64,000 nucleotides of DNA from Chionoecetes opilio (lineage: Eukaryota; Arthropoda; Malacostraca; Decapoda; Majidae): positions 277,001 through 341,000 of the forward strand of contig JACEEZ010001674.1 of the NCBI GenBank assembly GCA_016584305.1, in the 5' to 3' direction. A program made the translations under genes and the position numbers. Of the stretch, positions 10,653 through 22,344 are shown piece after piece. Position 1 is the stretch's first letter; every line of letters begins with the position of its first letter. A model generated the notes under the pieces. The model ran no database searches, had not been told where the DNA came from, and saw nothing but the letters and a program-made list of their open reading frames with translations.

Positions 10653-13189
10653 TGTTACGCCCCGTCTGGGGAGAGGGGGCGCAACGGGGGGTGAAGCTCC
10701 TGTTAGCGGACCCCCCACCCGCCACTGTTCTTCCAATCGGTCGCTGACGTGGCATGACATCTAATCCCCAGCGCCTTTACCTGTATTGGGTGCCAGGTTG
10801 GGCATATCTCCATGTACTATGTACAGTCAAACCTCGATATAACGGACTAAAGGGGGGGGGAAGAGTGGTCCGTTAAAGCCGATTGTCCGTTATAGCGAGG
10901 GTATTTTCCCACGGGTGGAAAAATATATAAAAAAAAAAAAAAGTGAAATAAATAAGAAATAATCACACACAACCAGACTGTGTAGCTATGTTGGGAGGTA
11001 AACAGTGACTGGCACTACATGCTGAATTTGGTCCGCTCCTACACGTGAAATAAATGAAAAATAATCTCAAACACAACCAGACCATGTAGCTATGTTGGGA
11101 GGTAAACAGGGACTAGCGCTACATCAGGGATTTGGCACACTCGCCCACGACTGTTCGGGACTGGTATTAGGAGAGGTAGTAAGTATCCAGGCTCGCTCAT
11201 TACAGTTTGGTATGCTATGAAATTTCATTATTCTAGTTGAATGTAGACATATAATCATATTTGAATTGCTATTATTCATACATATGAGTAAAGATATGAA
11301 AATACTTTCAAGGCGCTCATCCACACCTGGCAGCACGGTCACGGCAGCAGCATCAGCATCATGAGACATAATCACCCAAAAATAGATAAAAAGGAAGAAA
11401 AAGTCTCCCGTAAAGTGATGGGTTATCCCTAAAATGTTGATGCTTTCTCACCGTCTGGCTAGTCAAGCTCAAGCTCTAGTGAAAGGTAAACAAACTACGA
11501 GCCAGATTCAGCCGTGGCTTCCAAAGGTATTGCTTATTATCATGACTAATGCTCATTATTATATATATTATATGGTTGTGAAGTGCAGTTCTATACACGT
11601 GTCACTATTTAGGTCAGTGTAGCACTGCGTGTCACCTTAGATAAGGGTGATTTAGGGTGTTGAGGTGACAGGGAGACGTAGCAGCGGCCACACCATAACA
11701 CTAATAGTCACTATTTTAAACAATACACACCTACCACTAAATCACTAGCAACACAGGCTCCTTCCTTATATATCTTAATATGTGATGCATCAAAACTCTT
11801 TAAAACCCAAGCATTCCAAAGTAAAATGTGAAAATACAATTATGTCGAGTTGACAATTTGAGCGGCGATAAGCGGTCTGATATGCAAAGAAAAGAAGAAA
11901 AAAAGTCACGCAAATGGTGTCCGTTACATCCGAAGTTCGTTACATCGAGGTCCGTTATATCGAGGTTTGACTGTACTTACGTTTCATATTAAACGAGGCA
12001 GTGCCCCCTGGCGTCGGAGATACGGGGAGCTTGCATCCCCAGGCCGGTAAAAGCCCCGGCATTGCCGGAGGGCAACCCTCCCTGTCCCCCCCCCGAGGTC
12101 CCTGGCTTGTTACAGGTCCCCCGGGGGCACCCTTGATAGCCCGCCCTGTCATGCACTGTACCGTAATTAATACATCACCATCTGCCGCGTAGCCTCCTGG
12201 TAGACCTGTGGTACCCAAGGGGTCCTAAAGCCCTGCTGCGTGTGTCTCACAATGCCCCGGGATCCTTGGAGGGGCCCAGAAGAGAAGCCACAGGGGCGGG
12301 TGTGTTGCAGGACGTCGTGGCACCGTAGAGTTGCACGTACCCGCCCCGTGGGGCAGAGCGGGGCGATCCTTATAACCCCGCCGCATGTCTCACAATGCCC
12401 GGGTCCCAGGGGGACCCAGGGGGACCCAGGGGGAACCACAGGCGAGAAGCCACAGGGGCAGGTGTCTTGCAGGACGTCGTGTTGCACCTGCTCCGGGGGA
12501 AAAGCGGAGCAACTGGCGTCGGGGCGTCGGTTAGGGGCGCGGCGTGTATGGGCGTGGCAGAGTGGGACTCAGCCACCTACCCGAGCACGCGCGCCGCCCC
12601 AAGAGGCCGTGAAGGAATACACTTACACGTACGTATACTCGGGCGCCGCACTAAGACAAGACACTAATCTCGTGGTCACGTAAGAGATCACCGCGACGCA
12701 GGCCTGCACGCAATCGTGTCTCGATAGATTCTGTCTCCTGTCCCGCGTTCAGAAGCTCAGCCAGCCCTCGCAAGTGCAGCTGGTCTGCAGGTGTTGGGTA
12801 CAGGTCAGAGGTTATCTTCAGTGTGACAATTAATCAGTGAGGTGTGATGTGAGACCTTTTCCCTTGGTTGCTGCAATTTGCGTTCGCAAGTTTTTCCCTT
12901 TTCACTCTTTTTCTTTTTTTTCCCTTTTTTTTCTTTTCTCTCTTCTTATCCTCGCTTTCTCTCTTCCTTACTCCGTCCCATTCCCTCGTCGGCCGTCTTA
13001 TTTTGATACCTAACGTCATCGATTCTGCAGAGTGGCTGCTTCCTCCCTCACCGCGGCTTGAAAGGATCTTGGCGGGAGTCTCCCGCTTCCCCCCATTGGA
13101 CCATCATCAGCGATTCTCCTCTCCCTATTTCTTCTACTCCTGTCCTAGACCTCTCTCCTTTCTTCTCGCTTTCCTTCGGAACCCTCACA
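10653..13189. mobile_element. Solo LTR with nested Tigger
   Basis: It starts TGTTACGCCCC and ends CCCTCACA, with the 5-base TSD ACCGA at 10648-10652 and 13190-13194. Without the Tigger at 10824-11973 it is about 1.39 kb. The interior is GC-rich and carries a partial tandem repeat (12240-12325 and 12385-12480, sharing GAAGCCACAGGGGC and CAGGACGTCGTG). No internal retroviral region or second LTR is present, so recombination to a solo LTR is the simplest reading. Family unknown. Confidence 0.75.
10824..11973 (-). mobile_element. Tigger-like element, family CAGTCAAACCTCG (copy 2)
   Basis: The TIRs are flanked by TA (10822-10823, 11974-11975). The interior is the reverse of 56268-57309 and close to it in sequence. 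On the minus strand it encodes an 83-residue ORF (11124-11375; VDERLESIFISLL in the middle) also open in the other full copy. No DDE transposase is visible. Confidence 0.9.
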
Positions 13190-14402
13190 ACCGACGAATA
13201 AAATTGAAAATGTTGAAAATTCCCAAATGTTTGAACACTATGCTAGTTCTAATGACATAACAGAAAACTCCACCATACTTTGTCTTCGGTGTTATCCAGT
13301 TATCAATGATACCTTCAATGTAAGATCGATAAAACTGATGAAGGAGTAGACATTGTATAAGGAATAACTAATTTTTCAGAACACGAGCCCTAAACCTTTT
13401 TTTTTTAGTTTGACTTAGTTTTACGTCGGTAACCCTATCGTTTTTGTCTATGTTCCATTTGACTTTGAGGCTATATGAATGTTTGTAGTACTAACTCATG
13501 CACACTGTCCTCTGCAGGGCAGGATATTATCACCCCAGGTAGGCAATAAACAAAGGAAATGTGTCGCTGATTTGAATTGCTTTCACCCTGGTAGGATTAT
13601 TGGTCGATTTCTTTTATTTTATTACTTAATCTCTCCTATCGAAGATATTTGTCTCTTTTTTCTTTTTCACTCTTTTTACACGAGAAATTAAAAATTTTAA
13701 AAATTTCCCAAAAAAATCTGTTTGAAAACACTAGTGCATGTTCTAATTGACATAAACAAAAAAACTCCACCATTCTTTTCTTCATGTTTTATCCAGCTAT
13801 CCATTGATACCTCAAATGCAAAGATCGGATAAAAACTGATGAAGGAGTAGCAAATTGTATAAGAATAACTTTCATTTTTCAGAAACGAGCCCTAAATTTT
13901 TTTTTTAGTTTGACTAAGTGTTACGTCAGTAAACCCTATAAGGGTTTTGTATATTGGTTCCATTTTACTTTCGAGGCTAAAAAAACATTATAATTGATAT
14001 TTTATCGTCAAAACAGAACGAGGCGTGGCGCTAGCGTGGTGCGGGGGGGGGGGGGGGGGAGATTTAAACCCCTTTAAATATACTTTTAAGAGACAAACTA
14101 TATATCAGTGTGTTGTCCAAGGCCACAGCTACCATTATATGACTTAAAAGGATTTTCGATAATATTTATGAATTTTTGATATATTCAGGGTGGGCGGTCC
14201 CCTTAATAGATCTTTCCATACCAGCTGTTTGTAAGACTATGAAATATACTCTGGCACTCTACTAAATTCTTTACATTATCGATAAAAAACATATTTTGGT
14301 CACTTCAGCGGCCCTCTCCATAATCTTGATGGTTCATGCTTCACACCCATACAATATAGTAAACCAAACATAGCATTTCAATATCTTCAACTATACTAGC
14401 TT

Positions 14403-14545
14403 GCTCATATATACATATATACACGTGTATATATATATATATATATACATACAGTACCCTCCTGAGTTTCGTGCTTGCTTTTTTCTGAAGACAGGGCTAA
14501 ACTAGAGGATCGCGAAACTCGGGTATTGAAAACACTGAAAAAAGG
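14403..14545. mobile_element. Tigger-like terminus CAGTACCCTCCTGAG after a TA repeat
   Basis: A short (TA)n/(CATATA) run (14403-14450) is followed by CAGTACCCTCCTGAGTTTCG. This is another CAG...CCTC type end, with a second word CGCGAAACTCGGG nearby. No partner end was recognised. Confidence 0.4.
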
Positions 14546-14573
14546 CTTATTTATTCCGGTGTGAGGTGTAGTA

Positions 14574-15134
14574 CCGTATTTTACGGCTTTTAAGACTCAC
14601 TTTAACCAAAAAAAATCTGAAAATACTCATGCGTCTAAGAAGAAGAATGTTGTAGTACTTACTCAGTACCTCAGTACTGTTACCAGTATTTCAAATACCA
14701 TAAGACATTTAAATCTACTAATCTGTCCTCACGCTATGATGTTTACCTTCCGCGTCTGAGGGTCGGCAGATTGCCGCCAACAGCGCCATCTATCGTCTGC
14801 TATCGATCCCCGGGTGCAGTGGAAATAGAAGGGCTGTTTCCTTAAAAAAAATGGAGCCCCTGTCCACCCAGCAGTGAATGGGTACCGGGTGTTAGCATAG
14901 GGTTTGTGACCCGCCTCCCGGGGTGGTGGCTTCGGCCAACACTAGAGGAGAGGAGTGGAGAGGACCTATACGAAACGATACTAAGCGGTAGAGGTCACAA
15001 GAAGAAGCCAACCGAGAAAATCTGTAGATTTTACTAGAAAATCTGCATATTTTGATATTATTTTCATAGAAATTTCTCTCCAAAATCTGAGTGGGTCTTT
15101 CAAGATGCAGTGTCTTATATGCCGTAAAATACAT
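14574..15134. mobile_element. Tigger-like element, TIR CCGTATTTTACGG, with SINE piece
   Basis: The left end CCGTATTTTACGGCTTTTAAG and the right end CTTATATGCCGTAAAATAC are imperfect inverses preceded by TA. They resemble the ends at 44206, 46585, 53151 and 55047. Inside, about 14846-14960 is a headless fragment of the SINE also present at 32505-32690 (shared core CCACCCAGCAGTGAATGGG). Confidence 0.6.
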
Positions 15135-15436
15135 CTATTCGAAGTATTCGTGAGGGAGGTCTGGCAACCTGGTCTAAGGCAGCGTGCGTGACGCCAACGG
15201 TAGGAAGACGTGTTCCGTACGTCTCTTAAGCGCCTGTCACACATACAGGACTGAAGGGACGACCGTGACAGGACTCAAGGTCGTAACGGCTTTTTTCATC
15301 AAGTCGCCATCTCGTAGCGGAGTCTTAGCGCGTTCGTGAGTCACTGGGACGAGTTCAGGGAATGCACTACAATCCCCCCACGACCGACCCATATCACTAC
15401 TACAACTACTACCACTACTACTACCACTACTATTAC

Positions 15437-15490
<54 letters not shown>

Positions 15491-15535
15491 CAGTGTTTTT
15501 AGTCGAATATTTATTGTTGATTAGATTTTGTTATA
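15135..15535. repeat. (CTA)n to (ATT)n microsatellite and unassigned flank
   Basis: (ACT)n grades into (ATT)n at about 15395-15490. The 15228-15370 flank repeats GACxxGTGACAGGAC-like words also seen around 21500-21600, hinting at one more enclosing transposon whose ends I could not place. Confidence 0.5.
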
Positions 15536-15799
15536 CAGTAAAACGCTTATAACTTGGCATGATAGGGGCTCTGGCCCTTGCCGAGTTATTCAATATGCCG
15601 AATTATGCAAATGCCCTCCTCTGATATGGGTACAAAAAATGTAAATACAGTACATCATACAGCAGAGGTTCTCAAACTTTTTGGCCTGCGACCCCTCCAA
15701 ATTGTTTTGAAAGGCTTGCGACCCCCCCCCCCCCCCCTCCATCCTTACCAAAGCATTTCTGACAATCTTACACATTTACATTCTTTGTCTTTTTTTATA

Positions 15800-15806
<7 letters not shown>

Positions 15807-15831
<25 letters not shown>

Positions 15832-15832
15832 A
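15807..15832. repeat. (CA)13 tract at LINE 5' junction
   Basis: A CA microsatellite directly abuts the first LINE base, matching the CA tract at its 3' junction (19849-19869). Together they look like a duplicated or expanded CA target. Confidence 0.9.
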
Positions 15833-16043
15833 GCTGATACAGACGCGGTCGATGCTGAGAGGCTCCTAAACAATTGGACGTGCTGTGTGGCTGCAGGGAC
15901 CACCAATGCCGCAGAGAACTCTGAAAGACCTTAAGTACCTATAGGTTAGAGCTATGGAGTTAAAAAGTCCCGTCTCCAAATTATTTACCTAAAAAAGTGA
16001 TAAGTATTGTAAGTGGAATAAAACGTAAACAAGGATAAACAAA

Positions 16044-16960
16044 ATGGCGGATCAGCTGGGGCCAGCTGGGACCCCATTCGACGGATTCAACACCAATGAA
16101 AAGGACATATTAGGGCTGAAAACGAACCAGAGAAGAGTTGTAATGTTAGAAAATATTGTGCACGAATTAATGGATAAACTTGAGAAGATGGAAAAGAAAG
16201 TGTACGTATTGGAAAAAGATCATTCTATTTTGAAAAATAGAGTGGATGAATTAAACGGAAAGCAAGACGATGAAAAGGTAGTGAAACTGCACGCAGAAAT
16301 GTTTTCAGTACACAAGAAATGGAAAATGACACAAGAGGAAATGAAAGATGAAAGAAAAACATGGAAGATAGAACAGGAAAATGACCAAGAAAGCTTACGG
16401 CAGATAATTAATAGAAGATCAGGAAAATGAAAAGAAAAATCTGACCAAAGAAGTAGTAAAAGTAATCAAACATAAGGAACATTTAGTAAGAGATACGGTG
16501 GACAAAAAGAAATGTGTCATAATTTTTGGTTTGAAGGAAAAAGTGCTGCCCAAGAAAAACTTAAGAGAAGAGGAAGAAAAGAAAATGTCAAAAGAAATAT
16601 TTAAAGTAGTAAAAGAAAATACGGAGGTAGAAGAAGAAATAGAAGAGATACATAGGTTAGGCAAATATGAAGAGGGAGGGGCCCGCCCCTTAAAAGTTAA
16701 GTTTAGGTCACAAAATACAGCACTAGATATATTGTCTCAGGCATGGAAACTGGCAAAGACAGAAGAATATAAGAAAATATGGATAAGAAAAGATATGAAT
16801 GAGGAAGAAAGAGCCAGTTTGAATGTACTGTTTAAAGAAGCCAAAGAAAAAAACGAATTGAGGACGGAAGAGGAAAAACAGAAATTCTATTGGAGGGTTT
16901 TAAACCAAAAACTGAAGAAGTGGTACCTATCTAAAAGAGAAAGAGTAAGAGAAGACAGTT
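16044..16960 (+). pseudogene. LINE C ORF1-like region: coiled coil plus RRM-like domain
   Basis: It opens MADQLGPAGTPFDGFNTN and continues in a long charged coiled coil (LENIVHELMDKLEKMEKKV...). One frameshift near 16415 separates it from a domain with CVIIFGLKE, IHRLGKYEEGGARPLKVKF and IWIRKDMNEEERASL, which has the layout of the RRM/C-terminal domain of LINE ORF1 proteins (RNA-binding chaperone role in the family). No stop separates this domain from the endonuclease that follows, so ORF1 and ORF2 appear fused. Confidence 0.7.
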
Positions 16961-16974
16961 CAAAGGTAAATGAA

Positions 16975-17720
16975 AAAGGATGGCGGGTATCGTACACAAA
17001 TATAAATGGGCTAGTGTCAACATTAACAGAAATAAACTATTACCTGAGAGCCAAGAAACCAGACATATTAGGTCTAGTAGAAACAAAGCTGAGTGATTCT
17101 GAGGATGTGCCAGTTGGGGAGGGTCAATATAATGTATGGAGGAGAAACAGAAGCCAGAAAAAGGGAGGTGGTGTAATGGTGTTAACAAGGAAGGATGTGG
17201 TAGTAGGAAATGTGGAGAAAGAAGAAGGAATGGCCGAGGTGTTGAAGGTAGAGTTGGTGATGAAAAAAGGAAGAATAAGAGACTTAGTACTCGTATACGT
17301 TCCACCTAAGACAAATTCCTGGGGGAGAGAAGAGTAAGGAGACATGATAAGAGACACAAGCAAATGTTTAAAGAATACGATGGAAAATAGTGAGAACATA
17401 ATTTTGATGGGAGATTTTAACTGCAAAGAAGTTTGCTGGGAAGAATGGTATACTGAAGGAGGAGAAAACTCATGGGGTGGTATATTGTTGGATTTGGTAA
17501 TGAATAACATCATGACTCAGTGGATTAAAGAGAAACAAATTCAGAGGTAGCGAAGAAACCATCAAGACTAGACCTACTATTGACGAAAGAACTGGAAGTA
17601 ATTAGTAAAATTAATTATCAGTGCCCACTTGGAAAGAGCAACCATGTACTTATTGAATTTGAAATAAATGATAGCAAAAAGGAGGGGAGAAAAGAAGAAC
17701 ATAAAAAAGGAAGATACAAT
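16975..17720 (+). pseudogene. LINE C apurinic-type endonuclease domain
   Basis: EEP-fold motifs appear in order: YTNINGL, KPDILGLVETKL (catalytic Glu), GGGVMVLTRK, LVLVYVPPK, ILMGDFNC (Asp and Asn), SRLDLLLTKE and SNHVLIEFEI. The last motif is usually SDH; both copies show Asn there. An in-frame stop (17335) and a frameshift near 17540 interrupt it. The domain would nick DNA to start target-primed reverse transcription. Confidence 0.8.
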
Positions 17721-18289
17721 TATGGAAAAGCAGACTTTGACGGATTAAGAAAATTTTTCGGAGAGACAGACTGGAGTAAATTCCATGCAGCAACGAGTAC
17801 CCAGAAAAAATGGGATGAGTTCATCCGAATTTACACCGAAGGAATAAATAGTTATGTTCCAAGGTTAGTTATCAGAGAAAAGAAAAAAAATAATCGTTTA
17901 ACAGAAAATGTGAATTAGCAAGACTAGAAAGAGAAAAAACATGGAATAGTTGGAGGAAAAAAGGTGGTAGCAACCTTTGGGAGAAGTACAAAACAAATAG
18001 AAATGAATATGTAAGAATCCGAAGAGAAGAGGAAAGTAACTATGAGAGGAATATAATAGAAAAATGTAAGAACGAACCAAATTTTTCTATAGATATATTA
18101 ATGGAAAAATGAAAAACAAGGAAGGAAGGAATAGATAAGCTGAAGGTAGAAGGCATAGTGTATGAAGATGCATTACAACAGGCCGAGGTGATGAATAAGT
18201 GCTTACAGACTGTATTTACAAGAGAAAGTTAATTTAAAACGAAAAATATAATGGCAAAAGAAAATATAATGGAAGACATAAAAGTAGAC

Positions 18290-19803
18290 GTAATAGAAGT
18301 AAAAAGGCTAATGGAAAGTCAAGATGTGAGAAAAGCCCCGGGTCCAGATGGAGTGTCGAACTGGATAATGAAAGAGTGCAGTAACCAACTAGCAGGAAAA
18401 TGACATAGTGTAATTGAGAGTTCACTCAAGGAGAGCAGAGTCCCGCTTGATTGGAAAAGAGCAAATATTGTGCCAATTCACAAAGGAGGTGACAAAGAAG
18501 AACCACTAAATTACAGGCCAGTATCACTAACAAGTGTAGTGGCAAAAATGTGTGAAAAAATTGTGAAGGACAGATGGTTGAAATATTTGGAAGAGACAAA
18601 CACACTTGTAGGTGGCCAGTTTGGATTTAGAGGAGGAATGTCATGTACAACAAATCTATTGAGCTTTTACTCGAGATTGATCGATGTGACACAGGAAAGA
18701 GAAGGGTGGGTCGATTGCATTTACTTGGACCTAAAGAAGGCATTTGACAAGGTACCTCATAAGAGACTGCTCTGGAAGCTAGAACATGTAGGAGGATTGA
18801 AGGGTGGTTTGCTGAAGTGGATGGAAGACTTTGAGCAACAGAGAGATGAGAACAGTAATAAAAGATCAAAAGTCAGAATGGTGCAGTGTGATAAGTGGAG
18901 TTCCTCAAGGATCAGTATTGGCCCCAGTGATGTTCTTGGTCTATGTAAATGATATGGCAGAAGGAGTAAACAGTTATATGAGTTTATTCACTGATGATGC
19001 TAAATTACTAAGAAAAGTAGAAAGTAAAGAGGACTGTGAGGATTTACAAAAGGATCTAGATAAGATTTTCAGATGGAGTAAAATATGGGAAATGGAGTTT
19101 AATGCCAAAAAGTATAAAGTGATGGAAATGGGCAGTAGCAAAAAGAGACAGAGAGGAAAGTATTCGATGGGAAAAGAATGGATAATCAAAACAAAGGTCG
19201 AAAAAGATCTGGGAGTATGGATTAAGGACAATTTGTCACCAGAGAAGCATATAAACAAGATCACAGGAGATACATACCAGTTGCTGAGGAATATAAGAAT
19301 GGCATTCAAATATCTGGATGAAGAGATGATCAAGAAATTGATAACATCTCTGATTCGACCAAGGTTGGAATATGCGGCAGTGATTTGGTCACCACATAAA
19401 AAGAAGGATATAAGGAAGATTGAGAGAATACAAAGAGCAGCCACAAAAATGGCTCTAAGCCTGAGAGATTTAACATATGAAAAAAGACTTTCAAGACTAA
19501 AACTCCCAACACTTGAGAAAAGAAGAGAAAGGGGATTTTATAGCAGTGTATAGAGCATGAATGGGTCTGGAAAAAATTGATAGAAATGATCTGTTTGTGT
19601 GGGACGACAGAAGTACAAGAGGTCATGAGAAGAAATTGAAAAGGACAACATGCAAGAGGGATATAAAAAAATACAGCTTCCCGTATAGAAGCATAGAAGC
19701 CTGGAACAACCTTGATGCAAAAGTGATTAATGCAAGAAGTATTCAGGACTTCAAAGGCAAACTGGATAATAGTAGATTTGGAGACGGGACAGTACGAGCA
19801 TAG
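18290..19803 (+). pseudogene. LINE C reverse transcriptase and C-terminal region
   Basis: RT motifs in order: KAPGPDGVSNWIMKE, LNYRPVSLTSV, GGQFGFRGG, YLDLKKAFDKVPHKRLLWKL, ISGVPQGSVLAPV, and the active site FTDDAK (usually FADD). Then come EKDLGVWIKDN, LIRPRLEYAAVIWSPHKK and the terminal YSFPYRSIEAWNNLDAKV block common in CR1/Jockey-type LINEs. It ends at a TAG at 19801. A stop near 18401 and frameshifts near 18830 and 19550 break it. Confidence 0.9.
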
Positions 19804-20616
19804 CTCTTTTCCTGTATGTTACAACTAGGTAAATACAACTAGGTAAATACACACACACACACACACACAGGTAGAGTCATATTGCTCTGTATCATAACAT
19901 TCTAAGTATTATATTTCTGGTAAAACATTATGAATACTTAAATGATACCATAATCAGTGCAATCTAGATCCTATATTCCTGCTTTAGACGCATCGAAAAA
20001 ATAAGTAACCTAAATAAAGTTTAGACTTGTGATGTGGATTTGTTATGCATTAACAAGGGTCGGGCAGCGATGATACAAGTAGCTTAAGTATGTATAGCTA
20101 CTAGACGTGTGAGCGTGGTGGCAAGGGCTTGGCAGAAAGGGGAGGGAGGACAAAGGATAAACTCTTTTCTCAGTCAGATTATGTAACAGTACTTTTTTAT
20201 TAGCAATTTATCAAAGCCTAGGAAGGTATAATAATTTTAAGTATAAAATAAGTATAAATTATGAATATTGTGCACTTTGCACATTCTAGAAATCTCGCGA
20301 CCCCTCAGAAGAATTTCGCGACCCCCAGTTTGAGAACCCCTGTCATACAGTACTGTATTTCAAGATGTCAGCTCCATCACAAGGGTGTCTCCAGCAGGAA
20401 AGGAATGAAATTGAAGAGCCTGAGCCTGCAGGAAAAGGTCAAAAGAACAAAAACACGACTTTATGTGACTGAGGATATGCCGAGTGTAAGCAAAGAGATG
20501 CAGTAATAACGGCAATATGCCGATACATTATTTTTTGCCTACTTTCTGTTTACGTGTTCACACAAGAGGTTGTGAGGGCATGATATGCCGAGTCAAAACC
20601 AAGAGATGCAGTTTAG

Positions 20617-21292
20617 GGGAGGTGGTAGCAGAGTGGTTAGCGTCACCGGGTGGCGTTCTCGAAGACCCGAATTCGATCCCGAGTGAATCTTTCTGCACCG
20701 TCGAGTGGCCTAAAAACACCCACATGCCTGGGGTGCGTTCAGTAGGGCAATACGTATGCTACGTATTGTGATTTCGCAATACGCATTGCGATACGTATTG
20801 CTCTCTCGCACACCGACTCGAGGAGTTGGTTTGCCGCTGGGTTGCCAGCTCGCGGCACAATAAGGTATGTAAACAAAGGCCAAAAAATGCCTTTCCTCCT
20901 CTCTCTCCTCTTCTTGGCTTCTTAATATTTTATTTCCTGCTGCTATAACTTCTGCTGCATCAAATACAGGGTCATCAACAAGTTATTCTGCGAGAATAAG
21001 AATAGCCACAGCGATAAATTTTGACAGCTGCTATCTTGGTAGCAAAATGTTAGGGAAGAGACGATACATATTGCGCGGGGGAACCCTACTGAACGCAGCC
21101 CTGTCCATTAACTCTACCTTCGACTGCGAGTGCATCGGAGGACACGGGGCGGTATGAGCCTCTAATCACAGGCGTCACTATAACAATCCTGCCTGCGCCA
21201 CCACGGGCAAGGGCCAACCATCACAGCCTTCAAGTGAGCCTCCAGGGCCTACCATCTGAGCCCTGGAGGCAAATGTAAAAAGAAAAAAAAAA
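20617..21292 (+). mobile_element. SINE family S split by a MITE
   Basis: The tRNA-like head GGTAGCAGAGTGGTTAGCG with B box AATTCGATCC is the best preserved in the window. It belongs to the backbone of the surrounding Tigger element. It is interrupted at 20731-21101 and resumes with TGTCCATTAACTCTACC. Confidence 0.8.
20731..21101. mobile_element. MITE with TIR GGGTGCGTTCAGTAGGG
   Basis: GGGTGCGTTCAGTAGGG at the left and CCCTACTGAACGCAGCCC at the right are inverse. It is inserted inside a SINE whose other copies lack it, which fixes the limits to a few bases. Relative of 6004-6310. Superfamily not determined. Confidence 0.75.
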
Positions 21293-21639
21293 AACTTTGT
21301 CTTTGCCTTGCAGAGTTATATCAAATTCAGAGTTATACAATGCTGAGTTATAAGGGTTTGACTGTATTTGGAGAGAGAGAGTGAGAGAGTCACGCCCCTT
21401 TATCATGTACGTACACTCAAAAAGCCACGGACCAATGTTGTCACCTCGCCGCTCACGCCAACCGCCAACGGTTAACATTTTTTTTGTCGACGACTGTATC
21501 ACGAAACGCTACGATGGCGTCACGACACATACGATTGAGCTAAGACTGTTTCACGTCCGACCTACGACATTCCCGACTGTGACACGACTTTTGACAAATC
21601 TTGAGGCGGCCACGATTTTTATGGCCCGCCAGAAGAGGA

Positions 21640-22303
21640 AGAGGTAGAAACTATAGAAGTAAAAGGTGATGTAATAGAAGAAGTGAAACAGTTTTTCCTA
21701 TCTTGGTGACATGTTAGATAGCGAGGGTTGAGTGGAGAGAGCAGTAAGAAACAGAGTAAAAACTACATGGATGAAGTGGAGAGAGATAGCGGGACTGCTG
21801 ATAAACAAGAGTATTCCACTGAAAAACAGAGGAAGAGTAATTGAGGCATGTATAAGATCAGTTTTGCTGTATGGTTCTGAGACATGGGCTTTGACGAAGA
21901 AGTAGTAGGATACGTTGGTTGGGTGTGATTGGAGAATGTTGAGATATATGACTGGGATCACATGGAGAGACGAAGTGTCCAGTGAAGAGGTGGCAAGAAA
22001 ATGTGGATTGAAGGAGCTGAGTACAGTGCTGAGAGTAAGGCGATTGAGGTGGTTTGGGCACGTGAAGAGGAGAGAAGCTGGTGAGGCGTTGGGGAGAGCT
22101 GTTAAGAGTGGAAGTTCCAGGTCGCCGTCCACCGGGCAGGCCAAGGAAGACATGGAGGCAGTGTGTTGAAGAGGATCTGGCAGCATTGGGCATTGAAGAA
22201 GTTGAGGCAACGGATAGAAAGAATTGGCAGCCTATCATCGGCCGTCCAACCTCATAAAAATTATGGGAAAACTGACGTTAAACAGAAAGAAGAAGAAGAA
22301 AAA
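21640..22303 (+). pseudogene. LINE 3' fragment with GAA tail (RTE/L1-type C terminus)
   Basis: The translation gives DVIEEVKQF, IPLKNRGRVIEACIRSVLLYGSETWAL, WRMLRYMTGITW, LRWFGHVKRR and GRRPPGRPRKTWRQCVEEDL. These are hallmark blocks of the region after RT in many LINEs. It ends GACGTTAAACAG followed by (AAG)n, a tail style known from RTE-like elements. One stop and one frameshift; 5'-truncated. Confidence 0.85.
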
Positions 22304-22344
22304 GAAGTTTGGAGTCCTCTGATATTTGCAGAAATAAGAGTCAG

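Larger units (their letters stand above)
10364..14202. mobile_element. TTAA-flanked DNA transposon, TIR GGGGACCACCCACCCT
   Basis: GGGGACCACCCACCCT at the left and AGGGTGGGCGGTCCCC at the right are inverse and flanked by TTAA (10360-10363 and 14203-14206). That TSD is typical of piggyBac and Kolobok. Once the solo LTR is removed, about 1.3 kb remains. It contains a direct repeat (10528-10620 resembles 13568-13650; 13195-13475 resembles 13680-13975) and a G run at 14042-14059. No transposase ORF is present, so it is non-autonomous. Confidence 0.85.
15833..19848 (+). mobile_element. LINE C copy 1: non-LTR retrotransposon between CA tracts
   Basis: This 4.0-kb element has a 5' UTR (GCTGATACAGACGCGG...), ORF1-like, endonuclease and reverse transcriptase regions. 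Its 3' end is TAGCTCTTTTCCTGTATG followed by a doubled AACTAGGTAAATAC. It is followed by (AC)n and preceded by (CA)n. Copy 2 (27255-32332) has the same order and the same flanks. The protein has a handful of frameshifts and stops, so this copy is nearly but not fully intact. There is no RNase H domain. The RT style suggests the Jockey/CR1 group; a tree is needed for clade. Confidence 0.9.
15663..20342. mobile_element. Non-autonomous hAT element with LINE inside
   Basis: The left end CAGAGGTTCTCAAACTTTT and right end AGTTTGAGAACCCCTG are hAT-type inverses, with the exact 8-base TSD TCATACAG at 15655-15662 and 20343-20350. Without the LINE, about 0.6 kb of backbone remains with no transposase. 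The two GCGACCCC words near each end match the subterminal style of Charlie-like hATs. Confidence 0.9.
15536..21364 (+). mobile_element. Tigger-like element, TIR CAGTAAAACGCTTATAAC, host of a hAT
   Basis: The left end is CAGTAAAACGCTTATAACTT and the right end is AGTTATAAGGGTTTGACTG, flanked by TA (15534-15535, 21365-21366). Words reading GCCGAGTTAT/ATGCCGA are repeated near both ends. The backbone matches 44469-46218, including the family S SINE at the same place, so that SINE is part of the mobile unit. A hAT (15663-20342) interrupts it. No transposase is present. Confidence 0.85.

Noticed and set aside
12001..12683. GC-rich overlapping open frames as a host gene
   Set aside because: They lie within the solo LTR bounded by TSD ACCGA and show no domain; GC content explains the open frames.
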